Shown piece after piece: positions 18,064 through 26,982 of a stretch of 64,000 nt of DNA. Under the pieces are notes generated by a model that searched no databases, was not told where the DNA came from, and saw nothing but the letters and a program-made list of their open reading frames with translations. Source of the stretch: Formosa sp. Hel1_31_208 (GTDB lineage: Bacteria > Bacteroidota > Bacteroidia > Flavobacteriales > Flavobacteriaceae); contig NZ_LT629733.1 of NCBI RefSeq assembly GCF_900104785.1, positions 1,148,501 to 1,212,500 on the forward strand, read 5' to 3'. Made by a program: the position numbers and the translations under genes. Numbering within the stretch: position 1 is the stretch's first letter; the number at the start of each line of letters is the position of its first letter.

Positions 18064-19062
18064 ATGAAACAACTTTCAGTATTATTCATGCTATTCGTTC
18101 TATTTACAGCCTGTAAAGTTGAGCAAACCACCAACACTCAGAATGTCGAAAATATTAAAGTTACAGGTCCTGTTTTTGGCACCTCGTTTTCGGTAATTTA
18201 TAACTCGGAAACTGATTATAGTAAGGAATTTGATAGCCTTTTTGCGGTAGTGAATCAATCGATGTCTACCTATATTCCGAATTCTGATATTTCCAGATTG
18301 AATAGAAATGAAGCTGTTGTGATGGATAACCATTTTAGAGAGGTGTTTTCAGCATCAAAAATCATATATGAAGCTACCCAAGGTGCGTTTGATCCTACTA
18401 TTGGTGATGTGGTTAATGCCTGGAGTTTTGGGGCCGATAAGAATAAGTTCTTAACCGATAGCACTACGATAGATAGTTTGATGCGTTTTGTTGGTTTTGA
18501 TAAGGTTGTGATGAATGATAACAAAGTGGTAAAATCACCCAACACCTATATTGAGTTTAATGCTGTAGCCAAAGGTTATGCTGTAGATGTTATTGCAGAT
18601 TTTTTAGACACTGAAAACGTTCAGAATTATTTGGTTGAAATAGGAGGAGAGATTAGAGCAAAAGGAGAAAATATGGAAAAAGGCTCACCCTGGAGGGTAG
18701 GTCTAGATGAGCCTCGATATGACGGCAACCAGTCAGTGTACAAAGCTATTACTATTAAAGATGTAGGTATGGCGACCTCTGGCACTTATCGAAAATTTAA
18801 AACAGATGTCAATGGGAATCGTTATGCGCACATCATAAATACCAAAACAGGCTATCCTACAAAAACCAATATTCTTAGTATTTCCGTAATTGCTGAAGAT
18901 TGTATGACGGCTGATGCTTATGCAACGGCGTTTCAAGCCATGGGAATAGAAGCAGTTTCTGAGTTTTTAAAATCACATCCAGAGCTTAAAGTCTTTATGA
19001 TTTTTGAAAATGATCAAATGGAACTAGAGACTTTAACCTTAAACGACTTTCCTGGGAACTAA
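18064..19062 (+). CDS. apbE: FAD:protein FMN transferase (ApbE) lipoprotein
   Basis: ApbE transfers FMN from FAD to Thr residues of exported flavoproteins such as NqrC and the membrane subunit NqrB. The protein is 332 residues with a lipobox ending FLFTAC-type (VLFTACKVEQ, Cys17), so it is anchored at the membrane facing the periplasm. Family signatures seen are VFGTSFSVIYNS, ISRLNRNEAVVMDN, GAFDPTIGDVVNAWSFG, FNAVAKGYAVDVIADFL, LVEIGGEIRAKG and the metal-binding C-terminal MTADAYATAFQAMG. The gene abuts the 125-residue protein and ends in a 4-base overlap with the convergent methyltransferase. It is 9 kb from its likely target genes nqrB and nqrC. Confidence 0.93.
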   Translation: MKQLSVLFMLFVLFTACKVEQTTNTQNVENIKVTGPVFGTSFSVIYNSETDYSKEFDSLFAVVNQSMSTYIPNSDISRLNRNEAVVMDNHFREVFSASKIIYEATQGAFDPTIGDVVNAWSFGADKNKFLTDSTTIDSLMRFVGFDKVVMNDNKVVKSPNTYIEFNAVAKGYAVDVIADFLDTENVQNYLVEIGGEIRAKGENMEKGSPWRVGLDEPRYDGNQSVYKAITIKDVGMATSGTYRKFKTDVNGNRYAHIINTKTGYPTKTNILSISVIAEDCMTADAYATAFQAMGIEAVSEFLKSHPELKVFMIFENDQMELETLTLNDFPGN

Positions 19063-19826
19063 GGCTTATAAACCACAGGAATAATCTCACCTTTAGCTAA
19101 ACAGTATTTTTGAATATCCTCTTCCGAAAGTTTAGTCGTGTAATTGACTTCATCTACTTTAAATCCGATACCTCGAAGTTTGTCAAAATAATCACGGCCA
19201 TAAACTCGAACATGATCGTATTGCCCGAAAATTTTGGCGCGTTCTTTTTGATCTGTAATCGTATTGTCTTCAAAAGTTTTTTCTCTTGTAAGATCTTGAG
19301 GAATTTGAAACACACCAAACCCGCCTGGCTTTAAAATACGAAAGAGCTCTTGCATGGCTTTTGTGTCGTCTGGTATATGTTCGAGAACATGATTGCATAA
19401 AATGATGTCGTAGCTATTGTCAGTAAATGGTAATTTACAGATATCAGCTTTAACATCGGCGATTGGTGATTCTAAATCGGTTGTGGTATAATCCAGATTT
19501 TTAAGTTCTTTAAAACGTTTTAAAAAACATTGTTCAGGCGCAAAGTGAAGCACTTTTTTTTCCGCAGAAAAAAAGTCCGTTTCATTTTTGAGATACAGCC
19601 ATAAAAGTCGGTGACGTTCTAAACTGAGCGTGGAAGGCGAGAGTACATTATTTCTCTGGCTTATATAACCGTAAGGTAAAAATGTTTTAAAACGCTTACC
19701 GTCAATTGGGTCTGTATAGGTCTTGCCTCTCAAAAAAAATGCTAATATGGGACGTGCCACATAACTTAACCTTATCAACAAAGGTCTAGGAATAGTATTC
19801 AATAGTATTTTGAAAAGTTTTTTCAT
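19059..19826 (-). CDS. Class I SAM-dependent methyltransferase
   Basis: A 255-residue protein with a Rossmann methyltransferase domain in its C-terminal two thirds. Seen are motif I (VLHFAPEQCF, an atypical version without the usual GxGxG), an acidic strand-2 end (TTDLESPIADVKADI), CNHVLEHIPDDTKAMQELFR and LKPGGFGVFQIP. The N-terminus (IPRPLLIRLSYVARPILAFF) is basic and hydrophobic and may bind membrane. The substrate is unknown. The ATG at 19826 is 6 bases after the map stop, so it is cotranscribed with map. It overlaps the apbE stop by 4 bases. Confidence 0.82.
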   Translation of the reverse strand: MKKLFKILLNTIPRPLLIRLSYVARPILAFFLRGKTYTDPIDGKRFKTFLPYGYISQRNNVLSPSTLSLERHRLLWLYLKNETDFFSAEKKVLHFAPEQCFLKRFKELKNLDYTTTDLESPIADVKADICKLPFTDNSYDIILCNHVLEHIPDDTKAMQELFRILKPGGFGVFQIPQDLTREKTFEDNTITDQKERAKIFGQYDHVRVYGRDYFDKLRGIGFKVDEVNYTTKLSEEDIQKYCLAKGEIIPVVYKP

Positions 19827-19832
19827 CAATAC

Positions 19833-20651
19833 TTAGAGTATTAATGCTTCTTTTCTAAACTCGTCTTCTTCATTGCTTTCGATGCCTAGGGCTTCATGAA
19901 CGTAAGCAAAAGTTGATAAGATTTCTGGTTTTCCATCAATAATTGCTACGTCATGTTCAAAATGAACACTTGGTTTCCCGTCCTGAGTGACAATAGTCCA
20001 CCCGTCTTTAAGTTGCTTTACTTTGTGCGTTCCACCATTAATCATAGGTTCAATGGCTACTACCATACCTTCAATAAATTTCTTTCCGCGACCGCGACGT
20101 CCATAATTTGGCATCTCTGGATCTTCATGCATTTTGCGTCCAATACCATGACCTACTAATTCTCTTACTACACCATAGCCTTGTGCTTCGCAATGCTGTT
20201 GAATGGCATACCCTACATCGCCAACACGATTACCTATCTTCAATTCACGAATTCCTACATACAAAGATTCTTTAGTAATATCGACTAGTTTTTTTGTTTC
20301 GGGATCAATATCGCCAATCTCGAAGGTATACGCATGATCACCATAGAATCCATTCATAAGCGCACCACAGTCCACAGAGACAATATCACCCTCTTTCAGC
20401 GGAATATCTGTAGGTAAACCATGAACAACAGCTTCATTGACACTGCATAATAAGGTTGACGGACAATCATATAATCCTAAAAATCCAGGAACGGCACCTT
20501 GTGCTCTAATAAAAGCTTCAGCTAGTTTATCAAGTTGCATCGTTGTAACGCCAGCTTTTATTTCTTTTGCTAGCATTCCTAAAGTCTTAGAGACGACTAA
20601 AGCACTTTGACGCATTAATTCAATTTCTTCTCTTGTTTTTACTATGATCAT
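19833..20651 (-). CDS. map: Type I methionyl aminopeptidase
   Basis: Map removes the initiator methionine from new proteins. The 272 residues hold the complete pita-bread fold signatures: VVHGLPTDIPLKEGDIVSVD and DCGALMNGFYGDHAYTF (two metal-binding Asp), GHGIGRKMHEDPEMPN (metal His), IEPMINGG and VHFEHDVAI (metal Glu). The ATG at 20651 is chosen over one seven codons upstream because the TATCTTTG -7 box at 20670-20677 covers that earlier ATG. The downstream methyltransferase follows after 6 bases. Confidence 0.95.
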   Translation of the reverse strand: MIIVKTREEIELMRQSALVVSKTLGMLAKEIKAGVTTMQLDKLAEAFIRAQGAVPGFLGLYDCPSTLLCSVNEAVVHGLPTDIPLKEGDIVSVDCGALMNGFYGDHAYTFEIGDIDPETKKLVDITKESLYVGIRELKIGNRVGDVGYAIQQHCEAQGYGVVRELVGHGIGRKMHEDPEMPNYGRRGRGKKFIEGMVVAIEPMINGGTHKVKQLKDGWTIVTQDGKPSVHFEHDVAIIDGKPEILSTFAYVHEALGIESNEEDEFRKEALIL

Positions 20652-20669
20652 TCTTCTTATATTGTGTGG

Positions 20670-20677
20670 CAAAGATA
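20670..20677 (-). promoter_or_regulatory. -7 box of Bacteroidota promoter for map
   Basis: The minus strand reads TATCTTTG, an exact TAnnTTTG match, 18 bases before the chosen ATG. It is back to back with the promoter at 20748-20755. Confidence 0.68.
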
Positions 20678-20747
20678 GCTAATTATAATAATTTCAAAAT
20701 ACTATTAAAATATGATAAAAGACAGTTTTTGAAGCTGTTTTCTATCG

Positions 20748-20755
20748 TAAATTTG
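20748..20755 (+). promoter_or_regulatory. -7 box of Bacteroidota promoter for the CoA transferase
   Basis: TAAATTTG matches the consensus, with a TTTTTG stretch at 20726-20731 in a plausible -33 position. The ATG at 20776 lies 20 bases downstream. Confidence 0.62.
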
Positions 20756-20775
20756 TAGTCTAAAATAATGTCGAA

Positions 20776-22053
20776 ATGTATAAAGTCATTAGTGCCGAAG
20801 AAGCCTTAAAAGTTGTAAAATCTAACGATAAAATTTATCTTCATGCCGCAGCCGCAGTACCAAATGTTTTAATAGAAGCACTAGCCGCTAGACATGAGGA
20901 GTTGAGAAATGTAGAAATTTGTCAATTGCATACCGAAGGTCATGCACCATACGCTGATCCTGCTTTTGCCAAGAGTTTTCATGTGAACTCTTTTTTCATT
21001 GGTAAAAACGTGAGACACACCTTGAAAGCGGGTAATGGTTCGTATACGCCAGTGTTTTTAAGTGAGCTCCCATTACTTTTTAAACGTAATATCGTAGATG
21101 TAAAAGTGGCATTGATACATGTTTCAGTTCCTGATGTTCATGGCTACTGTTCCTTAGGGGTTTCGGTTGAAGCTACTTTGGCTGCCATTGATAATGCAGA
21201 TCATGTTATTGCGCAAGTAAATAAGCAAATGCCACGAACTTTTGGGGATGGAATTATTCATGTGACTGAAATCGATGCGTTTGTGGAATGTGACGAGCCA
21301 TTGCCGGTACATTCTGTGACAGAACCAACCGCAATAGAAACCCAAATTGGGGATTATGTAGCCAACTTGATTGAAGATAGAAGTACATTACAAATGGGCA
21401 TTGGAAATATCCCAAATGCTGTATTATCGCGTTTACATAACCATAAAGATCTGGGTTTACATACTGAAATGTTCTCAGATGGTGTAATAGATTTGATTTT
21501 AAAAGACGTGATAAATGGTAATTATAAAGGTGTAAATCCAGGAAGAGCTCTGGCTACATTTTTAATGGGATCACAACGTTTATATGATTACGTCAATGAT
21601 AATCCGTTTGTAGAAATGCGAACAGCAGACTATGTAAATGATGTGTCAGTGATTAAGCAGAACCCAAAAATGGTCGCGATAAACTCGGCGATTGAAGTTG
21701 ATCTTACAGGACAGGTTTGCGCCGATTCTATTGGTCCGAACATGTATTCAGGTGTTGGTGGGCAAATGGATTTTATTAGAGGTGCGTCATTAAGTGAAGG
21801 AGGTAAAGCGATTATTGCTTTACCGTCAACAACAAGAAAAGGTATTAGTAGATTAGTGCCATCACTTAAACCAGGAGCAGGTGTCGTGACTACAAGGTCA
21901 CATGTGCATTATGTAGTTACAGAATATGGTGTGGCAAATCTTTACGGTAAAACTATTAAAGAACGTGTGAAAGCATTAACAGAGATCGCACACCCAGATC
22001 ATAGAGAAGATATAGCCAGAGATTATTACAATATGACAGGGAATAACCACTAG
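20776..22053 (+). CDS. Acetyl-CoA hydrolase / acyl-CoA:carboxylate CoA-transferase
   Basis: A 425-residue cytoplasmic enzyme of the acetyl-CoA hydrolase/transferase family. It probably moves CoA between an acyl-CoA and acetate, succinate or 4-hydroxybutyrate. The CoA-transferase signatures are visible: LQMGIGNIPNAVLSRL, HTEMFSDGVIDL (its Glu is the expected thioester-forming residue), GVGGQMDFIRGASLSEGGKA, and GVVTTRSHVHYVVTEYGVANLYGKT. The length fits the 4-hydroxybutyrate/butyrate group rather than the longer Ach1 type. Substrate cannot be told. It stands alone on the plus strand and its stop overlaps the HAD gene stop by 4 bases. Confidence 0.9.
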   Translation: MYKVISAEEALKVVKSNDKIYLHAAAAVPNVLIEALAARHEELRNVEICQLHTEGHAPYADPAFAKSFHVNSFFIGKNVRHTLKAGNGSYTPVFLSELPLLFKRNIVDVKVALIHVSVPDVHGYCSLGVSVEATLAAIDNADHVIAQVNKQMPRTFGDGIIHVTEIDAFVECDEPLPVHSVTEPTAIETQIGDYVANLIEDRSTLQMGIGNIPNAVLSRLHNHKDLGLHTEMFSDGVIDLILKDVINGNYKGVNPGRALATFLMGSQRLYDYVNDNPFVEMRTADYVNDVSVIKQNPKMVAINSAIEVDLTGQVCADSIGPNMYSGVGGQMDFIRGASLSEGGKAIIALPSTTRKGISRLVPSLKPGAGVVTTRSHVHYVVTEYGVANLYGKTIKERVKALTEIAHPDHREDIARDYYNMTGNNH

Positions 22054-22463
22054 CGTTTCAAAAACGAAAAGAGGCGTTTTTTAGTTTTTATTGAAGACAT
22101 ATCTGGAGTGTCATTAGTAATTAATTGATAGACTTCTCCCCATCCTAAGACACCACCAATATTTCGATCATCAATGTAGATGTCTGCATAGATTTTTCGG
22201 CTCACACTGTTATCAAATTTTTCTTCAGGAAAACTTTGGTTAACGGCATAAAAGGAAATGCCTAGGTCTTTGCAAAACGCAACTGCTTCATCTAATTTTG
22301 ACCCAGATCTGTATGTCCATAAAATCAAGCGATGCCCATCTTGCTGCAATCGCTTCATCGTTTCAAATGCAAATATTCTAGGTTTCCCAACTTTGGGATA
22401 GGCATCTTCAACGATGGTACCATCAAAATCTATCGCTATGACAAGTTTATCCTGAAAATTCAT
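22050..22463 (-). CDS. Small HAD-superfamily hydrolase
   Basis: A 137-residue cap-less HAD phosphatase. Motif I is AIDFDGTIVED with the nucleophile Asp and the second Asp. LILWTYRSGSKLDEAVAFC provides motif II, and YADIYIDDRNIGG gives the acidic motif IV. It resembles the small Bacteroides BT0820-type proteins for which a phosphosugar substrate has been suggested. The ATG at 22463 is chosen because the TACTTTTG box at 22484-22491 covers the start of a longer GTG frame. It overlaps the end of the CoA-transferase gene by 4 bases. Confidence 0.8.
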   Translation of the reverse strand: MNFQDKLVIAIDFDGTIVEDAYPKVGKPRIFAFETMKRLQQDGHRLILWTYRSGSKLDEAVAFCKDLGISFYAVNQSFPEEKFDNSVSRKIYADIYIDDRNIGGVLGWGEVYQLITNDTPDMSSIKTKKRLFSFLKR

Positions 22464-22483
22464 CGGTGTTTTATATAAGGTCA

Positions 22484-22491
22484 CAAAAGTA
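22484..22491 (-). promoter_or_regulatory. -7 box of Bacteroidota promoter for the HAD hydrolase
   Basis: The minus strand reads TACTTTTG, an exact TAnnTTTG match, 20 bases before the chosen ATG. Confidence 0.58.
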
Positions 22492-22507
22492 CAACATTTA
22501 ACATTTA

Positions 22508-24025
22508 TTAGACTAGAGATTCTTGCGTCATTGCTGCTGGTTGGGGTATGCCCATTAGCTTTAATATGGTAGGGGCAATGTCTCCCAAAACACCGGATTT
22601 TATAGTCAGCTTTTCATTATCAATTAAAATAACAGGCACAGGGTTAGTAGTATGTGCTGTATTTGGTGTTCCATCAGGATTAATCATGGTTTCACAGTTT
22701 CCATGATCTGCGATTAGAATCGTCGTATAATGATTATCTAAAGCAACTTCTAAGACGTCTTTTACACATTCATCTACAGCTTCACAAGCTTTAATTGCAG
22801 CTTCCATAACTCCAGTATGTCCTACCATATCGCCATTAGCGAAATTTAAACAAACAAAGTCCACATCGCCTTTTTGTAATTCAGGAATAAGGGCATCTTT
22901 TAATTCATAAGCACTCATTTCAGGTTTTAAATCATAAGTTGCTACTTTAGGGGAGTTTCTTAAAATTCGTGTTTCGCCTTTAAATGGTTTCTCTTGTCCA
23001 CCTGAAAAGAAAAATGTCACATGTGGATATTTTTCAGTTTCGGCAATCCTAATTTGGGTCTTATTGTGTTTTTCTAAAATCTCTCCTAGTGTATCAGTAA
23101 GATTGTCCTTATTAAAAACGACATTGATTCCTGAATAAGAATCATCGTAATTGGTTAAGGTTACATAATGTAAGTTGAGCTTGTGCATATTTTGTTCATG
23201 GAAATCATTTTGAGATAAGGCTTCGGTGAGTTCTCTTCCACGATCAGTTCTGAAATTGAAAAAGATGACCACATCACCGTCTTTTATTTGTGCTATGGGC
23301 TGATCTTGATTGTTTGTTATAATGATGGGCTTAATGAACTCGTCGGTTACATCGTTGTTGTATTGGTGTTCAATAGCCTCTGTAGCTGAATGCGCAAGTT
23401 CACCAAGACCATTGACTAATGCATCATATGCCAACTTAACGCGTTCCCATCGTTTATCTCTGTCCATAGCATAATACCGTCCTGTCACAGTAGCTAACTG
23501 GGTATTTGAATCTTTAATATGCGATTCTAGAGAGGTAATAAAACCAAAACCAGATTTAGGATCTACGTCCCTACCATCTGTAAAAGCATGTACGTAAGAA
23601 TTTTTTATTCCGAAGTCATTGGCCGCATCAATCAATCCAAACAGGTGATTGATATGTGAGTGAACACCGCCATCACTAACAAGCCCTAAGAAATGAATAG
23701 GTTTATTATTGTCTTTGGCATACTGAAAGGCATCAATCAATACTTGTTCATCCTTTAACGTATTATTCTTTACAGCAAGATTTATTTTTACTAAATCCTG
23801 ATAAACAATCCTCCCAGCTCCTAAATTCATATGTCCAACTTCACTATTACCCATTTGACCTTCAGGTAAGCCTACATGCAAGCCATCGGTTCTTAAAGTA
23901 GCATTTGAATAGTTGTGATATAGTGAATCTATAAAAGGAGTATCTGCATTATCAATTGCCGAGACCTTCGGATCTGGTGACATTCCCCATCCATCCAAGA
24001 TCATTAAAATAACTTTTTTGTTCAT
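22508..24025 (-). CDS. gpmI: 2,3-bisphosphoglycerate-independent phosphoglycerate mutase
   Basis: GpmI interconverts 3- and 2-phosphoglycerate in glycolysis and needs Mn2+. The 505 residues hold the alkaline-phosphatase-like core: LMILDGWG with the first metal Asp, the phosphoserine in MGNSEVGHMNLGAGRI, FTDGRDVDPKSG, VTGRYYAMDRDKRWERV, and the C-terminal metal sites LNFANGDMVGHTG and LIADHGNCETM plus TAHTTNPVPVILI. The ATG at 24025 is one of two adjacent ATG codons, and the TATCTTTG box at 24044-24051 rules out a longer TTG frame. Length is normal. Confidence 0.95.
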   Translation of the reverse strand: MNKKVILMILDGWGMSPDPKVSAIDNADTPFIDSLYHNYSNATLRTDGLHVGLPEGQMGNSEVGHMNLGAGRIVYQDLVKINLAVKNNTLKDEQVLIDAFQYAKDNNKPIHFLGLVSDGGVHSHINHLFGLIDAANDFGIKNSYVHAFTDGRDVDPKSGFGFITSLESHIKDSNTQLATVTGRYYAMDRDKRWERVKLAYDALVNGLGELAHSATEAIEHQYNNDVTDEFIKPIIITNNQDQPIAQIKDGDVVIFFNFRTDRGRELTEALSQNDFHEQNMHKLNLHYVTLTNYDDSYSGINVVFNKDNLTDTLGEILEKHNKTQIRIAETEKYPHVTFFFSGGQEKPFKGETRILRNSPKVATYDLKPEMSAYELKDALIPELQKGDVDFVCLNFANGDMVGHTGVMEAAIKACEAVDECVKDVLEVALDNHYTTILIADHGNCETMINPDGTPNTAHTTNPVPVILIDNEKLTIKSGVLGDIAPTILKLMGIPQPAAMTQESLV

Positions 24026-24043
24026 CATTTCAGTGTTAAAAAT

Positions 24044-24051
24044 CAAAGATA
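24044..24051 (-). promoter_or_regulatory. -7 box of Bacteroidota promoter for gpmI
   Basis: The minus strand reads TATCTTTG, an exact match, 18 bases before the gpmI ATG at 24025. Confidence 0.65.
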
Positions 24052-24287
24052 AAAGTTTAATGCGTTTTATCTAAACTTCGGATTGTAAAATACGCGTAAT
24101 TACCTTTTAATGATAGCCCTTTATAGCCAATGTTAAACTGTTTAGTCAATTTATGATACTGTTAACAGAGTTATTTACAAATAGTTAAATAAATGTTATT
24201 AAAGAGATTTTCGTGTAACACAATAGAATTTACATCGTCTTTTAGGTATAATCAAAAAACAAAAATCAATTAATTAAATCTTTCATC

Positions 24288-24671
24288 ATGAAAAAAACAG
24301 CAGTAATTATCGCAATCGCATTAGGATTTTCATTTACATCCATAAATGCAACAAATGACCTTGTATCACCTTCAACCTACGAGACCGTAACGAAAAGAGT
24401 GGTTGACCCATTTTGTATCTCTATTGTAAAAGGAGATATTGATACCGTTAAAAAGTTGATTGACTTAGGTCAAGATGTCAACAAAAAATCAAACGGATTG
24501 ACACCTGCCATGTATGCAGCAAAGTATAACAGACTTGATATTTTAAAGGTTCTTGTTGAAAAAGGAGCGAAATTAGATTCAAAGTCCACTAAGGGGATGA
24601 CAGCACAAAGATATGCTGAGATTTCAAATGCACAAGATACTTTGGCTTATATCAAAGGTCTAGAGTCTTAA
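24288..24671 (+). CDS. Small exported ankyrin-repeat protein
   Basis: A 127-residue protein. A signal peptide (about 1-22, MKKTAVIIAIALGFSFTSI then NA) is followed by two to three ankyrin repeats: ISIVKGDIDTVKKLIDLGQD, GLTPAMYAAKYNRLDILKVL and GMTAQRYAEISNAQDTLAYI. The product is probably periplasmic and binds another protein, which is unknown. It has a long, AT-rich 5' spacer (24052-24287), and it is followed by the hairpin at 24718-24749. The gene is monocistronic. Confidence 0.83.
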   Translation: MKKTAVIIAIALGFSFTSINATNDLVSPSTYETVTKRVVDPFCISIVKGDIDTVKKLIDLGQDVNKKSNGLTPAMYAAKYNRLDILKVLVEKGAKLDSKSTKGMTAQRYAEISNAQDTLAYIKGLES

Positions 24672-24717
24672 CAATTAAGTTTCCATATTCGAAACAATTA
24701 TTTAAGTTAGTTAGTAG

Positions 24718-24749
24718 AAAATGCGCTTTAAGAAATTAGAGCGCATTTT
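24718..24749. terminator. Bidirectional terminator between the ankyrin and M48 genes
   Basis: A 10-bp perfect stem (AAAATGCGCT / AGCGCATTTT) with a 12-base loop, followed by T residues on the plus strand and preceded by A residues. The stop codon and last codons of the convergent M48 gene lie inside the hairpin. Confidence 0.8.
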
Positions 24750-25506
24750 TGTATTTTTCAATAGCGGCTTCGATTTGTTCGATTCTATTATCAGGATCAG
24801 GATGTGTGCTTTGAAATTCTGGCACTCGATTTGGTCCAGCTGCAGCCTTCAGGATTTCCATAACATCAATCATTTCATAAGGGTCATATCCCGCTTTCAT
24901 CATAAATTTCACACCTAAATCATCGCTTTCCAACTCGTCATCTCTACCATTAGTTAATAAAGTTTGCTGACCAATTCCTCCTACTAAGCCTCCTACGTCA
25001 CCACCAACGGAACCCGCAGTTACAAGCCCTTGCCAATATTCACTTTCAGCAATTCGTTCGGCACTATGACGACCAAGAACGTGGCCAATCTCATGACCAA
25101 GAACACCTGCTAATTGTGATTCATTTTCTAGTTGAGAAAATAAAGCATAAGTAATAAATATTTGACCACCAGGTAAAGCAAAGGCGTTAATCGTATTTGG
25201 ATCGGCTAATAAATGGAATTCATAGTTGTATGGTGTTTGTTGGGCAATACTCCTATTCACAAGTTTCCGTCCGACGTTATCTACCAAAGCCTGATATTGG
25301 TTGTTTGGATGGAGCCCACCATGTTGTTGAGCCATTTGTGGAGCACTAGCCAAACCAATTTGTATTTCTCTGTCTGGAGTCATGGAAATGGTTTGCACAC
25401 GACCCGTATATGGATTCTCTTCTCTTTGACTACATCGTTTAATTACAAAAAAGAGCGCTATGGCAACTCCAATGAATAATCTTACTTTTAAATTTCTTCC
25501 TCTCAT
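24736..25506 (-). CDS. M48 family zinc metalloprotease
   Basis: A 256-residue membrane-attached peptidase. An N-terminal helix (about 9-22) ends in a Cys, but KRCSQ is a poor lipobox, so a signal anchor is likelier. The catalytic site GHEIGHVLGRHSAER (His138, Glu139, His142) and the third ligand in DELESDDLG are intact, as is NAFALPGGQIFITYALFSQL. This is the BepA/LoiP-like arrangement, which in proteobacteria helps outer-membrane protein quality control. The role is inferred from the family. The start is the ATG at 25506; an upstream in-frame TTG is ignored. The gene stop lies in the loop of the shared terminator. Confidence 0.88.
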   Translation of the reverse strand: MRGRNLKVRLFIGVAIALFFVIKRCSQREENPYTGRVQTISMTPDREIQIGLASAPQMAQQHGGLHPNNQYQALVDNVGRKLVNRSIAQQTPYNYEFHLLADPNTINAFALPGGQIFITYALFSQLENESQLAGVLGHEIGHVLGRHSAERIAESEYWQGLVTAGSVGGDVGGLVGGIGQQTLLTNGRDDELESDDLGVKFMMKAGYDPYEMIDVMEILKAAAGPNRVPEFQSTHPDPDNRIEQIEAAIEKYKNAL

Positions 25507-25530
25507 CAATGATAGTGTTAGTGTTTAAAT

Positions 25531-26265
25531 TTACAAAAGTTCTGGATTGATGTCTAAAATATTTTTATTCAAATAGTTATCAATAAACTCATTAGAAAAG
25601 TGCTCAGCTCCCATTAAATCTTCAGAATTAATAATGGTCTTTAAGTTGTAATTCTGATAGGTATTCAAATATAATTTAGAGAGGGGTTTATAACTGTAAT
25701 GCCAAGGTTCATATTTAAAGCCTTGTCGATTGTTGGTATTTGTATACACTAAATAGAAGCCGAAAGTATTGGCATACGCATCCATCCATGATTTGAGTTT
25801 TGAAAAACAACCATGGTCTTCAAAGTGTACTGGATTAAGAACATTGCTTGGCTGTTTTACTTGACCGTCAATGATATCTATATCTGTGCCCCAATGATGA
25901 CGTGATGTTCCAGGTATTGTCGAGTACTCAATGATTTTATTAATACTATTTGCAGGACTGAGTCCATTGGTTATATTTTGCTTGTATTTGCGTTCCCAAA
26001 TTCTATTTTGATGTGCAAAGCTTCTATAACTAGACACAATTTGAATGCGGATGTCACTTTTTAAAGCTTCAGAAACTAATTCAATAAATGCTTGATGCGC
26101 TTCCTGTCGCAAGGAAAAACCATTCCCAAATAGTTTAGGTTGCCCTTTTCCTATGAGTTCTTCATAAGAAATAAGCCCATTTACATGCTGAAAGGCCACC
26201 GATGGAAATGCCGATAGCCCTAGGCCTGCAATTGCCGATGTTTTTATAAATGAACGTCTTTTCAT
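25531..26265 (-). CDS. M15 family D-alanyl-D-alanine carboxypeptidase (VanY-like)
   Basis: A 244-residue peptidoglycan hydrolase-type protein. The start gives MKRRSFIKTSAIAGLGLSAF, a twin-arginine-like signal with a hydrophobic stretch to about residue 25. The M15B zinc site is complete: SRHHWGTDIDI (SxHxxGxxxD) and EPWHYSY (ExxWH). IVSSYRSFAHQNRIWERKY is the usual substrate-side segment. It probably trims terminal D-Ala from peptidoglycan stems. The ATG at 26265 is selected because it puts the RR motif at residue 3; earlier starts add ten unlikely residues. A Tat translocase component, tatA, is at 33167. Confidence 0.85.
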   Translation of the reverse strand: MKRRSFIKTSAIAGLGLSAFPSVAFQHVNGLISYEELIGKGQPKLFGNGFSLRQEAHQAFIELVSEALKSDIRIQIVSSYRSFAHQNRIWERKYKQNITNGLSPANSINKIIEYSTIPGTSRHHWGTDIDIIDGQVKQPSNVLNPVHFEDHGCFSKLKSWMDAYANTFGFYLVYTNTNNRQGFKYEPWHYSYKPLSKLYLNTYQNYNLKTIINSEDLMGAEHFSNEFIDNYLNKNILDINPELL

Positions 26266-26402
26266 ACGGTTTAGAATATACATAATGTATGCCAAATAGT
26301 TATAAGTACTTTTAAGTATAAAATATCTTGTTTTCGTAATGTTTATATGGCAACAGTACCAAACTTAACCAAAATATTTATCTTCACTTAAAATAATATA
26401 TC

Positions 26403-26828
26403 ATGACATTTCAGTTTAAATTACTCGAGGCCTCACAGATACATGATGTTATTCCCTTAATTCAAGAATTGACAAATCACAAATTTTCAGACGATCTCTT
26501 AAAACAGCGATTTACGGAAATGTCAACTCAAAATTATGAGTGTGCCGTTATTCAAGATGAAAATAAAATTATTGGAGTTACAGGGATGTGGTTTTGTACG
26601 AGACACTATGCAGGAAAAACTGTAGAAATTGATCATGTCTATATAGATGAAGCCTATCGAAATATGGGCTTAGGAAAACAATTTTTGAGTTGGATTTATG
26701 ATTATGTAAAAACTAAAGGATGCCAAACCGCAGAGTTAAATACCTACGTTCAAAATTACCCTTCTCATAAATTTTATTATAATGAGGGCTTTGAGATTTT
26801 AGGTTATCATTTTTTAAAAAAGTTGTAA
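26403..26828 (+). CDS. GNAT family N-acetyltransferase
   Basis: A 141-residue cytoplasmic acetyltransferase. The acetyl-CoA site is in EIDHVYIDEAYRNMGLGKQF, with the RxxGxG-type loop (R-N-M-G-L-G). NTYVQNYPSHKFYYNEGFEI is the usual C-terminal end of the fold. The substrate is unknown. The gene lies alone on the plus strand just before the tRNA. Confidence 0.85.
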   Translation: MTFQFKLLEASQIHDVIPLIQELTNHKFSDDLLKQRFTEMSTQNYECAVIQDENKIIGVTGMWFCTRHYAGKTVEIDHVYIDEAYRNMGLGKQFLSWIYDYVKTKGCQTAELNTYVQNYPSHKFYYNEGFEILGYHFLKKL

Positions 26829-26859
26829 AGTTTTAGATGCCGAGATTGAAAAGATATCA

Positions 26860-26867
26860 TATCTTTG
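26860..26867 (+). promoter_or_regulatory. -7 box of Bacteroidota promoter for tRNA-Gly
   Basis: TATCTTTG matches exactly and ends 10 bases before the tRNA 5' end, the spacing expected for a nearly leaderless tRNA transcript. Confidence 0.6.
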
Positions 26868-26877
26868 TAGCTCAAAA

Positions 26878-26950
26878 GCGAGAGTAGCTCAGTTGGTAGA
26901 GCGTCAGCCTTCCAAGCTGAATGTCGCCGGTTCGAACCCGGTCTCTCGCT
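26878..26950 (+). tRNA. tRNA-Gly (anticodon TCC)
   Basis: A 73-base cloverleaf. The acceptor GCGAGAG pairs with CTCTCGC, and the D-arm is the usual AGCTCAGTTGGTAGAGC. The anticodon loop CTTCCAA gives TCC. The T-arm is CCGGTTCGAACCCGG, with a variable arm ATGTC. The discriminator is T, and no CCA is encoded. This is the only tRNA in the window. Confidence 0.97.
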
Positions 26951-26982
26951 CAATAAGCTTTATCAAATCTAGATGAAGCTTT

